39,439 bases of DNA from Luteibacter sp. UNC138MFCol5.1 (GTDB lineage Bacteria > Pseudomonadota > Gammaproteobacteria > Xanthomonadales > Rhodanobacteraceae), in NCBI RefSeq assembly GCF_900110505.1, contig NZ_FODZ01000007.1:114654-154092 (forward strand), given 5' to 3'. Shown piece after piece: positions 1 to 6,941 of this stretch. Each line of letters begins with the position of its first letter. The first letter of the stretch is position 1. Made by a program: the position numbers and the translations under genes. Under the pieces are notes generated by a model that was not told the origin of the DNA, did not search any database, and was given only the letters and a program-made list of their open reading frames with translations.

Positions 1-384
1 GCCGGGTGGGGGCTGGACGATAATGCAAGGGTGTACGAAACCCTCGTCGCCTCGAGGAAACGCATTGCCGCCGACCTTGACATGCGCTGTGGTTGTCCAG
101 GTAGTGGAGAGAATGCCTCGGCCTCTGCGTTGACCGAGACGCGATACACGATCCGATTCTGTCCAAAATTCTTCGCCTTGCCGGAGGCGGACGCGTATGC
201 GTCGCGAGTCGGTACGCTCGTCCATGAATACACGCACTTCAATGCGCTGTACCCCGGTACCGGAGATTACGTCTACGGCTGGCAGAAAGCGGAAGAGCTC
301 GCGAAGAAGGACCGATCGAACGCGGTGCGCAATGCCGATAATTTCGAGTACTTCGTCATGGATACGCGCCCATACGATCCGTGA
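1..384 (+). CDS. M35 (deuterolysin-like) zinc metallopeptidase, C-terminal part
   Basis: The reading frame is open from the first base, so the gene starts outside the window; the last 127 residues are here. The aspzincin signature is visible: HEYTH at bases 223-237 (two zinc ligands and the catalytic Glu), followed by GTGDYVYG at 256-279, whose Asp is the third zinc ligand in family M35. The C-terminal NADNFEYF stretch is also typical of deuterolysins. Family members are secreted endopeptidases that prefer basic substrates. Signal peptide and propeptide cannot be seen. It could equally be annotated as a peptidyl-Lys-type metalloendopeptidase; family assignment is firm, substrate is not. Confidence 0.85.
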   Translation, partial: AGWGLDDNARVYETLVASRKRIAADLDMRCGCPGSGENASASALTETRYTIRFCPKFFALPEADAYASRVGTLVHEYTHFNALYPGTGDYVYGWQKAEELAKKDRSNAVRNADNFEYFVMDTRPYDP

Positions 385-403
385 TATTCGCCATGCGTGG
401 GAC

Positions 404-430
404 CGCCGCCGACCGTCGTGGCCGGCGGCG
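404..430. terminator. Possible hairpin terminator after the M35 gene
   Basis: CGCCGCCG (404-411) pairs perfectly with CGGCGGCG (423-430) around an 11-base loop, 20 bases after the stop codon. There is no T tract, so intrinsic termination is uncertain. Confidence 0.35.
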
Positions 431-460
431 TATCGCGGAAGTGCGGCGAGTCGCAAGCAC

Positions 461-540
461 CCATTCGCCCGCGAGCGGGCTCCCACCGCAGCTTGCTAGG
501 CCGACGCGAGCCCCCGTTCGCGCGCGAGCGCTCCCATCCG
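461..540. repeat. Two direct copies of a REP-like hairpin element
   Basis: Bases 461-489 carry GCCCGCGAGCGGGC (467-480), a perfect 6-bp stem, followed by TCCCAC. A related copy at about 513-540 has GTTCGCGCGCGAGCGCTCCC. Both have the short-palindrome-plus-TCCCAC/T layout of intergenic repeats common in Xanthomonadales and pseudomonads. They differ in sequence from the GTAGGAGCGCGCC family found elsewhere in the window. Confidence 0.55.
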
Positions 541-564
541 GAGGGCAGCGGTGTTGCAAGGATA

Positions 565-580
565 AGACATCTAGACGTCC
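565..580. promoter_or_regulatory. Tandem Met-box-like operator
   Basis: Two adjacent octamers, AGACATCT and AGACGTCC, each differ by one base from the AGACGTCT consensus that MetJ binds as tandem repeats in enterobacteria. They end six bases before a TTGACA hexamer, a position where a repressor could act. Whether this organism has MetJ is unknown, so the regulator is unassigned. The sulfur link is strengthened by the Cys-rich leader ORF just downstream. Confidence 0.4.
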
Positions 581-586
581 AAATGC

Positions 587-614
587 TTGACATGGCTATA
601 TTGGGTCGTGTTAC
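587..614 (+). promoter_or_regulatory. Sigma70-type promoter for the leader and TonB receptor
   Basis: A perfect -35 TTGACA lies at 587-592. The best spaced -10 is TGTTAC (609-614, 16-bp spacer), only a 3/6 match. Transcription would begin near 621, about 27 bases before the leader ORF. Confidence 0.45.
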
Positions 615-647
615 GGTGACGCATCGCAGCAAAACGAGGGGTCGTCC

Positions 648-725
648 ATGCGTCACCTTCAAGTAGCCGGTTCTCTTCACGCGCGCGCCACTGGCGCCGC
701 GCCGCGATGTTGTTGTCGCCGCTGA
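648..725 (+). CDS. Cys-run leader peptide, candidate cysteine attenuator
   Basis: A 25-codon ORF starts at ATG 648, with GAGGGG six to twelve bases upstream as a good ribosome-binding site. It ends with three consecutive TGT codons (708-716), two CGC codons and TGA (723-725), so the peptide terminates CCCRR. Short ORFs with runs of Cys codons act as cysteine-responsive attenuators in mycobacteria; the same logic is inferred here. Ribosome stalling at the Cys codons would leave free or occlude the overlapping hairpins at 731-763. The target would be the TonB receptor beginning 198 bases downstream. Its small size means chance cannot be excluded, but promoter, Shine-Dalgarno site, Cys run and hairpins agree. 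Confidence 0.65.
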   Translation: MRHLQVAGSLHARATGAAPRCCCRR

Positions 726-730
726 TCCGG

Positions 731-763
731 CGGCCGACGCGTTCGGCCGGTCGCTTCCGGCCG
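731..763 (+). promoter_or_regulatory. Mutually exclusive hairpins after the Cys leader ORF
   Basis: CGGCCGA (731-737) can pair with TCGGCCG (743-749). Alternatively CGGCCGG (744-750) pairs with CCGGCCG (757-763). Both hairpins use 744-749, so only one can form. A ribosome stalled on the Cys codons ending at 716 would lie close to the first arm. A TTTTT run is at 791-795, but no strong stem directly abuts it, so transcription termination versus translational control is unresolved. Confidence 0.5.
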
Positions 764-923
764 TGAACGCCTCCTACTGAATTCCTTCGGTTTTTCGACG
801 CCTCGCAGGCGTGACGGGCGGTTGCGTCCGTGTTCCGGCAAAGCCACTGCGGTCGATCCATCGCCCATCTGGGGAGGGCGGTGCGGTCGGGGCTTGCCTT
901 CCTTTTCGATTTCAAGGGTTTCC

Positions 924-3900
924 ATGCGCAAGACGTCGTTGCAGCGGTCGCTGTTGGCCACCGCTTTGTTTTCTGCCCTGTCCGGCGGCGCCATCGCGCA
1001 GTCCACCACGGGCTCCATTTATGGCCAGGTGCAGGCGGGGGAAGGGGATGTCGTCCGCGTCGTGAATGACACGGGTCTCACGCGCGAGGTGCCGGTCGAT
1101 GCACGCGGCCGCTACTCGGCGTCGCAGCTGCCGCTCGGTACCTACACGGTCTCGGTGATCCGTGGCGGCGCGGCGGTGCGGAGCCGGGAGAACGTGGCGC
1201 TCAGGGTCGGCTCGGGCGTGGAGGTATCGTTCGCGCCGGAGGCGGCGCAGGATCTCGGCGCGGTGAGCGTCTCGGCCAACGCGTTGCCGACGATCGACGT
1301 CTCGACCGTGGACTCGCGCACGGTGGTGACGGCGCAGCAGCTCGCCAAGCTGCCCCTGGGCCGCAATTCGGAAGCCATCGCCTTGCTGGCGCCGGGCGCG
1401 GTGGACAACAGCGGTAGCTACAAGAGCGCGACGGGCAATTCGCTCGTCTCCTTCGGCGGATCCGCCGCCAGCGAGAACGCGTACTACGTCAACGGTTTCA
1501 ACACGACCGATCCGTTGCGCGGGTTCGGTGGCGTTTCGCTGCCCTACGGTGCGATCGAGCAGCAGGAGGTCTACACCGGCGGCTACAGCGCGCAGTACGG
1601 TCGCTCGGACGGCGGCGTGATCAACGTCGTCGGCAAGCGCGGCACGAACGAGTGGCACGCGGGCGCGCAGATCATCTGGGAACCGAACGGGCTGCGCGCG
1701 CGGGAGAAGGACAGCCACTACACCAACGGACTGCCGCCGCAGCCGAAGGCCGGTGACCTCTACGCGGCGAACCGCGGCAACACGGTGACCTCGACGACGG
1801 CGAGCCTCTACGCGGGCGGCCCGCTGATCAAGGACAAGCTGTTCCTGTTCGCCGCCGCCGAAGTCGAGCGACAGACCGGCGACGTGATCAGCAACGTCAC
1901 ACTGCCGCAGTCGCCGGATCGCTCATATCGTTACCAGCTGCCGCGCTGGTACGGCAAGCTCGACTGGAACATCACCGACAGCAACATCATCGAAGTGACC
2001 GGGGCATCGGACAAGACCGAGCGATCGGGCACGATCTACGATTACGACTACGCCAATCACCGGCGTGGCGCGCGGATCGCCGGCGCCAACAACGAGAAGT
2101 TCGGTGGCGACGTCTACACCGCGAAGTACACCGGCTACATCACCGACAACCTGACGATCAGCGCGCAGTACGGCAAGATGAAGACGGTGAACTACGTGTC
2201 GCCGTCGGGCTACAACCCCGATGCCGTGTACATCGCCGGTCAGGATTTCCAGAATCCCGCCTACACCGGTGGCGTGGCGTTGCAGAACGGGCAGACGGTG
2301 TCCACGCTGGCGAATCCGAACCGCGGCAACGAGACGACGAACACGCGCTTCGACATCCATTACACGCTGGGCGATCACACGATCACGGCGGGTATCGACA
2401 ACCAGCAGGCGCGCGCGCGGGATCAGGGTACATCGAGCTCCGGTCCGGGCTACATCTGGACGTACAACCAGTCGTCTCCCGATCTGCCCATCTCGACAGG
2501 CCTCGGTGTCGACGCGCCCGGCAACTACCCCGGCGGCGAAGAAGGGTACTACGTGGTGCGCGGCGTCTCGTCGAGCCTGGCGACGGTGCGCTCCAGCCAG
2601 CGCGCGCAGTACATCGAGGACGCCTGGCAGGTCACCGATCGCTGGCTCGTGACGCTCGGCCTTCGCAACGACCAGTTCACCAACTACAACGCGAACAGCC
2701 AGGCGTTCATCAAGCAGACGCGTCCGCAGTGGGCGCCGCGCATCGGCGCGGCGTGGGACGTGTTCGGCGATGCGACGTTCAAGGTCTACGGCAACGCGGG
2801 TCGCTATTACCTCGGCCTGCCGCTCAATCCCGCGCTCAATGCCGCCGGCGGCGCGCTGGGCACCTCGCAGTACTTCACCTATACGGGCATCGCGCCGGAT
2901 GGCCAGCCCACCGGGCTGACCGCGATCGCGCCGGGCGTGCCGGTGTCCGCCAACAACAACTTCGGCCAGCTGCCCGATCCGAAGACGGTCGCGGCGCGTG
3001 GCATGAAGGCGGAGAACCAGGACGAGTACATCCTCGGCTTCACGAAGACGCTCGGCAGCGACTGGGTCTATGGCGCGAAGGTCACCGTGCGCAAGCTGCG
3101 CGACGCCATCGACGATTACTGCGACATCGACCGCATCGTGGAGAAGGGGCAGTCGCTGGGCCTGGATATCGATACGAACCAGGTGAACAGCTGCTATCTC
3201 TTCAATCCGGGTCGCGCGAACACGTTCACGCTGCTCGACACCGCGGGCAATCACGTCCAGGTGCCGATCACGAACAAGGAGCTCGGCTTCCAGGGACTGA
3301 AGCGCAAGTATTACGCCCTCGAGCTGCTCATGGAGCATCCGTTCGACGGCACATGGTATGCGCGCGCGACGTACGTTTTCTCGCGCAGCTACGGCAACAC
3401 CGAAGGCCAGCTGCGCTCCGACCTGAACCAGACCGCGGCCTCGACCAGCGAGGACTGGGATAACGCGGCGATCATGGAACACACCAACGGTCCGCAGAGC
3501 AACGATCACAAGCACCAGTTCAAGGTCTTCGGTTACTGGCAGATCGCACCGGAGTGGCTGGCGTCCGCGAACGTCAGCCTCGTTTCCGGTACGCCGCGCC
3601 ATTGCCTGGGCTACTACGGTCCGGATCGCGAGGATCCCGCCGGTTATCAGGGCGACTACCACTTCTGCGACGGTGAGCCGTCGCCGCCGGGTGCGCAGGG
3701 ACGTCTGCCGTGGATCCGCCAGATCGACCTGGGCGTGACGTGGCGGCCGGCCTTCGGGGAAGGCAAGCTCGCGTTCAGCGCCAACGTGTTCAACGCGCTC
3801 AACGAGCGCCGCGCGCTGCAGAAGTATCCGTACTCGGAAGCGGGCCCGGGCCTTCCGGAACCGGCGTACGGCGTGATCACCGCGCGGCAGGAGCCGCGGT

Positions 3901-3932
3901 ACGGGCGGCTGAGCGTGTCGTACGATCTTTGA
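924..3932 (+). CDS. Oar-like TonB-dependent outer-membrane receptor
   Basis: The protein has 1002 residues. ATG 924 is chosen because it begins a clear signal peptide (MRKTSLQRSLLATALF, cleavage about AIA-QS near residue 25) and has AAGGG upstream; a longer in-frame start at 822 would put the signal peptide inside the protein. After the signal comes a carboxypeptidase-regulatory-like beta domain (about 28-105), then a TonB plug (about 115-235, with the GGSAASENAYYVNGFN region) and a long beta-barrel. This is the Oar-type architecture used for TonB-driven uptake of peptides, sugars or other large substrates. The upstream Cys leader and Met-box-like sites suggest sulfur-responsive expression, hence perhaps a sulfur-containing substrate. 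A link to the neighbouring peptidoglycan locus is the alternative. Substrate cannot be read from sequence. Confidence 0.9.
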   Translation: MRKTSLQRSLLATALFSALSGGAIAQSTTGSIYGQVQAGEGDVVRVVNDTGLTREVPVDARGRYSASQLPLGTYTVSVIRGGAAVRSRENVALRVGSGVEVSFAPEAAQDLGAVSVSANALPTIDVSTVDSRTVVTAQQLAKLPLGRNSEAIALLAPGAVDNSGSYKSATGNSLVSFGGSAASENAYYVNGFNTTDPLRGFGGVSLPYGAIEQQEVYTGGYSAQYGRSDGGVINVVGKRGTNEWHAGAQIIWEPNGLRAREKDSHYTNGLPPQPKAGDLYAANRGNTVTSTTASLYAGGPLIKDKLFLFAAAEVERQTGDVISNVTLPQSPDRSYRYQLPRWYGKLDWNITDSNIIEVTGASDKTERSGTIYDYDYANHRRGARIAGANNEKFGGDVYTAKYTGYITDNLTISAQYGKMKTVNYVSPSGYNPDAVYIAGQDFQNPAYTGGVALQNGQTVSTLANPNRGNETTNTRFDIHYTLGDHTITAGIDNQQARARDQGTSSSGPGYIWTYNQSSPDLPISTGLGVDAPGNYPGGEEGYYVVRGVSSSLATVRSSQRAQYIEDAWQVTDRWLVTLGLRNDQFTNYNANSQAFIKQTRPQWAPRIGAAWDVFGDATFKVYGNAGRYYLGLPLNPALNAAGGALGTSQYFTYTGIAPDGQPTGLTAIAPGVPVSANNNFGQLPDPKTVAARGMKAENQDEYILGFTKTLGSDWVYGAKVTVRKLRDAIDDYCDIDRIVEKGQSLGLDIDTNQVNSCYLFNPGRANTFTLLDTAGNHVQVPITNKELGFQGLKRKYYALELLMEHPFDGTWYARATYVFSRSYGNTEGQLRSDLNQTAASTSEDWDNAAIMEHTNGPQSNDHKHQFKVFGYWQIAPEWLASANVSLVSGTPRHCLGYYGPDREDPAGYQGDYHFCDGEPSPPGAQGRLPWIRQIDLGVTWRPAFGEGKLAFSANVFNALNERRALQKYPYSEAGPGLPEPAYGVITARQEPRYGRLSVSYDL

Positions 3933-3947
3933 CGTCTACGCGTCACG

Positions 3948-4148
3948 CAGGAGCGCGACAGTTTTTCGCGAAGAGTGTCAGGGCCTGTGGCTCCTGGCCT
4001 CAGAACATGTCGCGCGCAGGGCGCGCTCCTACGCCACCGACACGGCCGGCCGTAGGAGCGCGCCCTGCGCGCGACAGCTTTTCGCGAAGAGCATCAGGGG
4101 CTGTTGCTCCCGGCCTCAGAACACGTCGCGCGCAGGGCGCGCTCCTAC
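3948..4148. repeat. Cluster of REP palindromes (BIME-like)
   Basis: Three arms of the GTAGGAGCGCGCCCTG family are seen: minus at 4009-4032, plus at 4052-4075, minus at 4125-4148. The 4052-4148 pair (97 bases) has the same inverted-arm layout as those at 10831-10926 and 39315-39408. Its internal segment (TTTTCGCGAAGAG...CCGGCCTCAGAACA) is repeated at about 3960-4007 after a decayed left arm (AGGAGCGCGAC, 3949-3959). The cluster therefore looks like a tandem duplication of one pair with one arm eroded. It lies between the 3' ends of convergent genes. Confidence 0.85.
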
Positions 4149-4169
4149 GGTTGCGTGTACGCCATGCTT

Positions 4170-5291
4170 TCAGGCGAGGCGCGCCGGGCTGAGCATCGCC
4201 GCCGTGATGCCTTCGTCCGCGAGGTGCGAGGGTATCGGCTTGCCGAGGATGAGCGCCGCGCAGGCTTCGGCCATCGCGGCGCTGGTCTGGATGCCGTAGC
4301 CGCCCTGCGCCGCGAGCCAGAAGAACCCGGGCGCGTCCGGGGCGAAGCCACCGACGAGATCGCCGTCCGCCACGAAGCTGCGCAGTCCCGCCCATGTGCG
4401 CGTCGGGCGGCGGATCGTCATCGTCGTCGCTTCTTCGATGCGATGGATGCCTAGCGCGATGTCGTATTCCTCGGGCTGCACGTCGTGCGGATGCGTGGGA
4501 TCGGCGTTGGCGGCGGAGCCGAGCATGAGCCCGGCATCCGGCTTGAAGTAGAACGTTTCGTCGATGTCGACCACGAATGGGAACGCGCTAGCGTCGAGCC
4601 CCTGCGGCGCCTCGAACAGGAAGGCCGAGCGGCGGCGCGGTTCGAGGCCGATCGGCGCGACGCCGGCCATCGACGCGATCGTGTCGGCCCACGCGCCGGC
4701 GGCATTCACGACCACCGGCGCGCGCCATTGCCCGTTGACGAGCCAGTCGTCGCCGTCGCGGCGGATCGACTGCACCGGCGTGTCGACGTGGAGCGCGACG
4801 CCAGCGGCCTTGGCGCCGCGCAGGAAGCCCTGGTGCAGTTCGTTGACGTCGATGTCCGCCGAGTCGGGTTCGAGGAACGCGATGGCGGCGGCTTCGCGCC
4901 GGAGCACGGGCACGCGCGCCGCGATGGCCTCGGCGTTGAGCAGGGTGAGCGACGGCGTGAACGCGCGCACGGCTTCGTATTCGGCGAGCACACGCGCGGC
5001 CTGCGTAGCGCTGCCGATGATCATCGCGCCGCGCGGCTGCAGGATGGGGTGGCCGGCGAATCCCCGCGGCGGATGCTCGAGGAAGGGGCGCGTGGCGCGG
5101 CTGAGCGCGCGCACCTGGGGCGAACCGTAGCTTTCGCTGAAGTGCGCGGCGGAACGCCCGGTGGTGTGGAATCCGGCGAACGGCTCGCGCTCGAGCACGG
5201 CGACCCGCGCCTCCGGCGCGAGGAACCATGCCACCGAGGCGCCGGCGATACCCGCGCCGATGACGACCACGTCGAGCTGCTTCTGCTTCAT
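4170..5291 (-). CDS. DauA-like FAD-dependent D-amino-acid dehydrogenase
   Basis: The product has 373 residues. It is chosen from the ATG at 5291, with AGGACGAGG upstream, because the Rossmann FAD motif GAGIAG (Gly12, 14, 17) then sits near the N terminus. By memory it aligns nearly end to end with Pseudomonas aeruginosa D-arginine dehydrogenase, including ADIDVNELHQG, VVNAAGAWADTI, RTWAGLRSFVADGDL and GGYGIQTSAAM. His50 and Tyr55 match catalytic His48 and Tyr53. Ser52 replaces Thr50, and Ala89 replaces Glu87, the residue that binds the D-Arg guanidinium. Oxidation of D-amino acids to 2-oxo acids is therefore expected, but not necessarily of D-Arg; D-Ala from the peptidases encoded nearby is plausible. 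It is the last gene of the six-gene minus-strand operon, 28 bases after the YkuD gene. Confidence 0.85.
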   Translation of the reverse strand: MKQKQLDVVVIGAGIAGASVAWFLAPEARVAVLEREPFAGFHTTGRSAAHFSESYGSPQVRALSRATRPFLEHPPRGFAGHPILQPRGAMIIGSATQAARVLAEYEAVRAFTPSLTLLNAEAIAARVPVLRREAAAIAFLEPDSADIDVNELHQGFLRGAKAAGVALHVDTPVQSIRRDGDDWLVNGQWRAPVVVNAAGAWADTIASMAGVAPIGLEPRRRSAFLFEAPQGLDASAFPFVVDIDETFYFKPDAGLMLGSAANADPTHPHDVQPEEYDIALGIHRIEEATTMTIRRPTRTWAGLRSFVADGDLVGGFAPDAPGFFWLAAQGGYGIQTSAAMAEACAALILGKPIPSHLADEGITAAMLSPARLA

Positions 5292-5319
5292 GCCTCGTCC
5301 TTGGTCGATCGCGCCGCGT

Positions 5320-6078
5320 TCATGGGCTCGGCAGGTTCCAGGCGTCACGCAGGCGTGCGTATTCGGTCTTCGGCAGCAGCACGAAGACGGGCTTCTTCGA
5401 CGGATCGAGCCAGGCGAGCAGCCGTTCCATCGTCGCGTCCGTCATCGCGGTGCAGCCCGCGGTGGGCGAGGTCGGCGACTTCCACAGGTGGGCGAAGATG
5501 CAGCTGCCGGCGCCCTTGCGTCCGTCGGGGTTGTGCTCGATCACGAAGCCGATGCGATAGGCGCGGTCGCCATCGAAATGCAGGTCGCGGCGCATCGCCT
5601 CGGTCGCACCGCCGACCGCCGCGGCGCCGACCTTCTTCTCGTCGACGAGCTGGTTGTAGTACGGCGAGCCGTCGACGTCGACGCAGTAATCGGACGCGGT
5701 CAGCCCGCGGTACGGGAGCGCCGTTGGATTCGTTTCGGCATAACCGAACGCTTCACCGATGCGGAACACGCCCGCCGGGCTGCGGCCGTCGCCTTCCTTC
5801 TTCACCGGACCGTCGTGCTGCGGGAGACTGAGGCCGACGCCCCAGGCGCTGCCGTGGCGACCGATCGTCACGTCCGACGCCTGTCCTTGCTCCTTCCACT
5901 GCGTGCCGTCGCGCACATAGGTGCGCAACGTGCCGTGGTCGACGTCCCAGCCGTCGGTCGTGACCACGATCATCTGCCGCGACACGGACCACGCGGCGGG
6001 GGCCTCGAACGCGCCGGGCGACGAGGCGAACAGGGTGGCGACGAGGCCGAGCAGGCGAAGGAGACGAAGCGGCGGCAT
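5320..6078 (-). CDS. Secreted YkuD-fold protein, L,D-transpeptidase/carboxypeptidase-like
   Basis: The product has 252 residues; ATG 6078 is chosen for the signal-like N terminus (MPPLRLLRLLGLVATLFA) and the upstream AGGAA. GDGRSPAGVF (about 97-105) and the His197/Cys209 pair in FAHLW...PTAGCTAM mark the YkuD-like L,D-transpeptidase fold of the COG3786 type. The His-Cys spacing of 12 is shorter than in classical HX14-17(S/T)HGC enzymes, and the Arg/Asn after the Cys is absent. Catalysis may therefore be hydrolytic, such as L,D-carboxypeptidase. No LysM or other wall-binding domain is present. It sits 8 bases after the RpiR gene within the operon. The fold is well supported; the reaction is inferred. 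Confidence 0.75.
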   Translation of the reverse strand: MPPLRLLRLLGLVATLFASSPGAFEAPAAWSVSRQMIVVTTDGWDVDHGTLRTYVRDGTQWKEQGQASDVTIGRHGSAWGVGLSLPQHDGPVKKEGDGRSPAGVFRIGEAFGYAETNPTALPYRGLTASDYCVDVDGSPYYNQLVDEKKVGAAAVGGATEAMRRDLHFDGDRAYRIGFVIEHNPDGRKGAGSCIFAHLWKSPTSPTAGCTAMTDATMERLLAWLDPSKKPVFVLLPKTEYARLRDAWNLPSP

Positions 6079-6086
6079 GGGCGTTC

Positions 6087-6929
6087 CTAGGGCTCCAGCA
6101 TCTGCTGGATGCGGTCGAGGTTCTGCACGAGCCGCGCGTGACGCGCCTCGTCGTGCTCGCACAGGTGCACGAACACGGTATCCAGAAGCTGCTGCACGGT
6201 GGACTGGTAGATCAGCGACTGCACGTACGAGGCGTCGTCGTAGGCGGCCACGGCGAGGCCCACGTCGGCCAGCGCGCGCACGGGATTGGAGGTATGCCGC
6301 GTCACGGTGATCACGCGGCCGCGCTGCTCACGGAAGTAGCGCGCGATCTTGACCAGCGCGGGATGCTTGCCATGTTCGGTGAACACGACCAGCGCATCGC
6401 CCGGCTGGCAGAGGGCGACCTGCGCCGCCATGCGGCCCACGTCGGCGTGCCGGATCGCCGTGATGCCGAGCAGCGACAGCCGCATCGCGAAGCCGCGCGC
6501 ATGCAGGTCGTCCTCGCCGAGCCCGATGAGGTACACCTTGCCGGCCGCGGCGAGCGCGTTCGACAGCTCCTGCATCGTGTCGCGGCCATTGAGGAGCCGG
6601 GTGGCCTCCTCGGCCTGCGCCTTGCGTTCCCAGAGCATGGCGCCGAGCAGGTCGTCCTCGGGGCGCTCGCCCGACGGGGCGGCGGTCGCGGTGTCCTCGC
6701 TGCGGGCGATGGTCTCGCCGACGGAGTATTTGAGGTCGGGGTAACCCCGGAAGCCCAGCTTCTGCGTGAACTTGACCACGCTCGACTGGCTGATGCCCAG
6801 GGCGTTGGCGAGCTGCTGGGACGAGTAGTCGCGCAGGAGATGCGCGTTCTCGAGGATGAAATCGGCGATACGCCGCTCCACCGCGGACATGCGGTCGCGT
6901 TCGGAGCGGATCTTCACCAGGGGCGACAT
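6087..6929 (-). CDS. RpiR/MurR-family transcriptional regulator
   Basis: The product has 280 residues. The N-terminal HTH_6 domain spans about residues 1-77 (SAVERRIADFILEN, then LANALGISQSSVVKFTQKLG as the recognition region). A SIS sugar-phosphate-binding domain covers about 125-260 (VYLIGLGEDD, GDALVVFTEHG). The start at 6929 has GAGGAGCG upstream. Family members such as MurR and HexR bind inverted repeats and respond to phosphosugars, including MurNAc-6-P. Its place inside the peptide-scavenging operon makes it the probable local regulator, with the 10639-10656 palindrome as candidate operator. The ligand is unknown. Confidence 0.88.
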   Translation of the reverse strand: MSPLVKIRSERDRMSAVERRIADFILENAHLLRDYSSQQLANALGISQSSVVKFTQKLGFRGYPDLKYSVGETIARSEDTATAAPSGERPEDDLLGAMLWERKAQAEEATRLLNGRDTMQELSNALAAAGKVYLIGLGEDDLHARGFAMRLSLLGITAIRHADVGRMAAQVALCQPGDALVVFTEHGKHPALVKIARYFREQRGRVITVTRHTSNPVRALADVGLAVAAYDDASYVQSLIYQSTVQQLLDTVFVHLCEHDEARHARLVQNLDRIQQMLEP

Positions 6930-6941
6930 GGACGCTCCTCG

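Larger units (their letters stand above)
385..923. other. 539-base intergenic regulatory region
   Basis: The stretch between the M35 gene and the TonB receptor holds, in order, a stem-loop, two REP-like elements, Met-box-like octamers, a TTGACA promoter, the Cys leader ORF and the overlapping hairpins. A small stem ACGCC/GGCGT lies near 799-813. From about 815 to 910 I see no further structure. Confidence 0.7.

Noticed and set aside
565-580. Firm MetJ binding site call
   Set aside because: Two near-consensus octamers are suggestive, but presence of MetJ in this lineage could not be confirmed; kept only as a low-confidence site.
796-920. Cobalamin or other known riboswitch upstream of the first TonB receptor
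   Set aside because: No B12-box or other conserved aptamer core could be found; the Cys leader explains the region better.
1923-3662. Long minus-strand ORF of 579 codons inside the first TonB receptor gene
   Set aside because: High-GC shadow frame opposite a well-supported gene; Arg/Val-rich with no domains.
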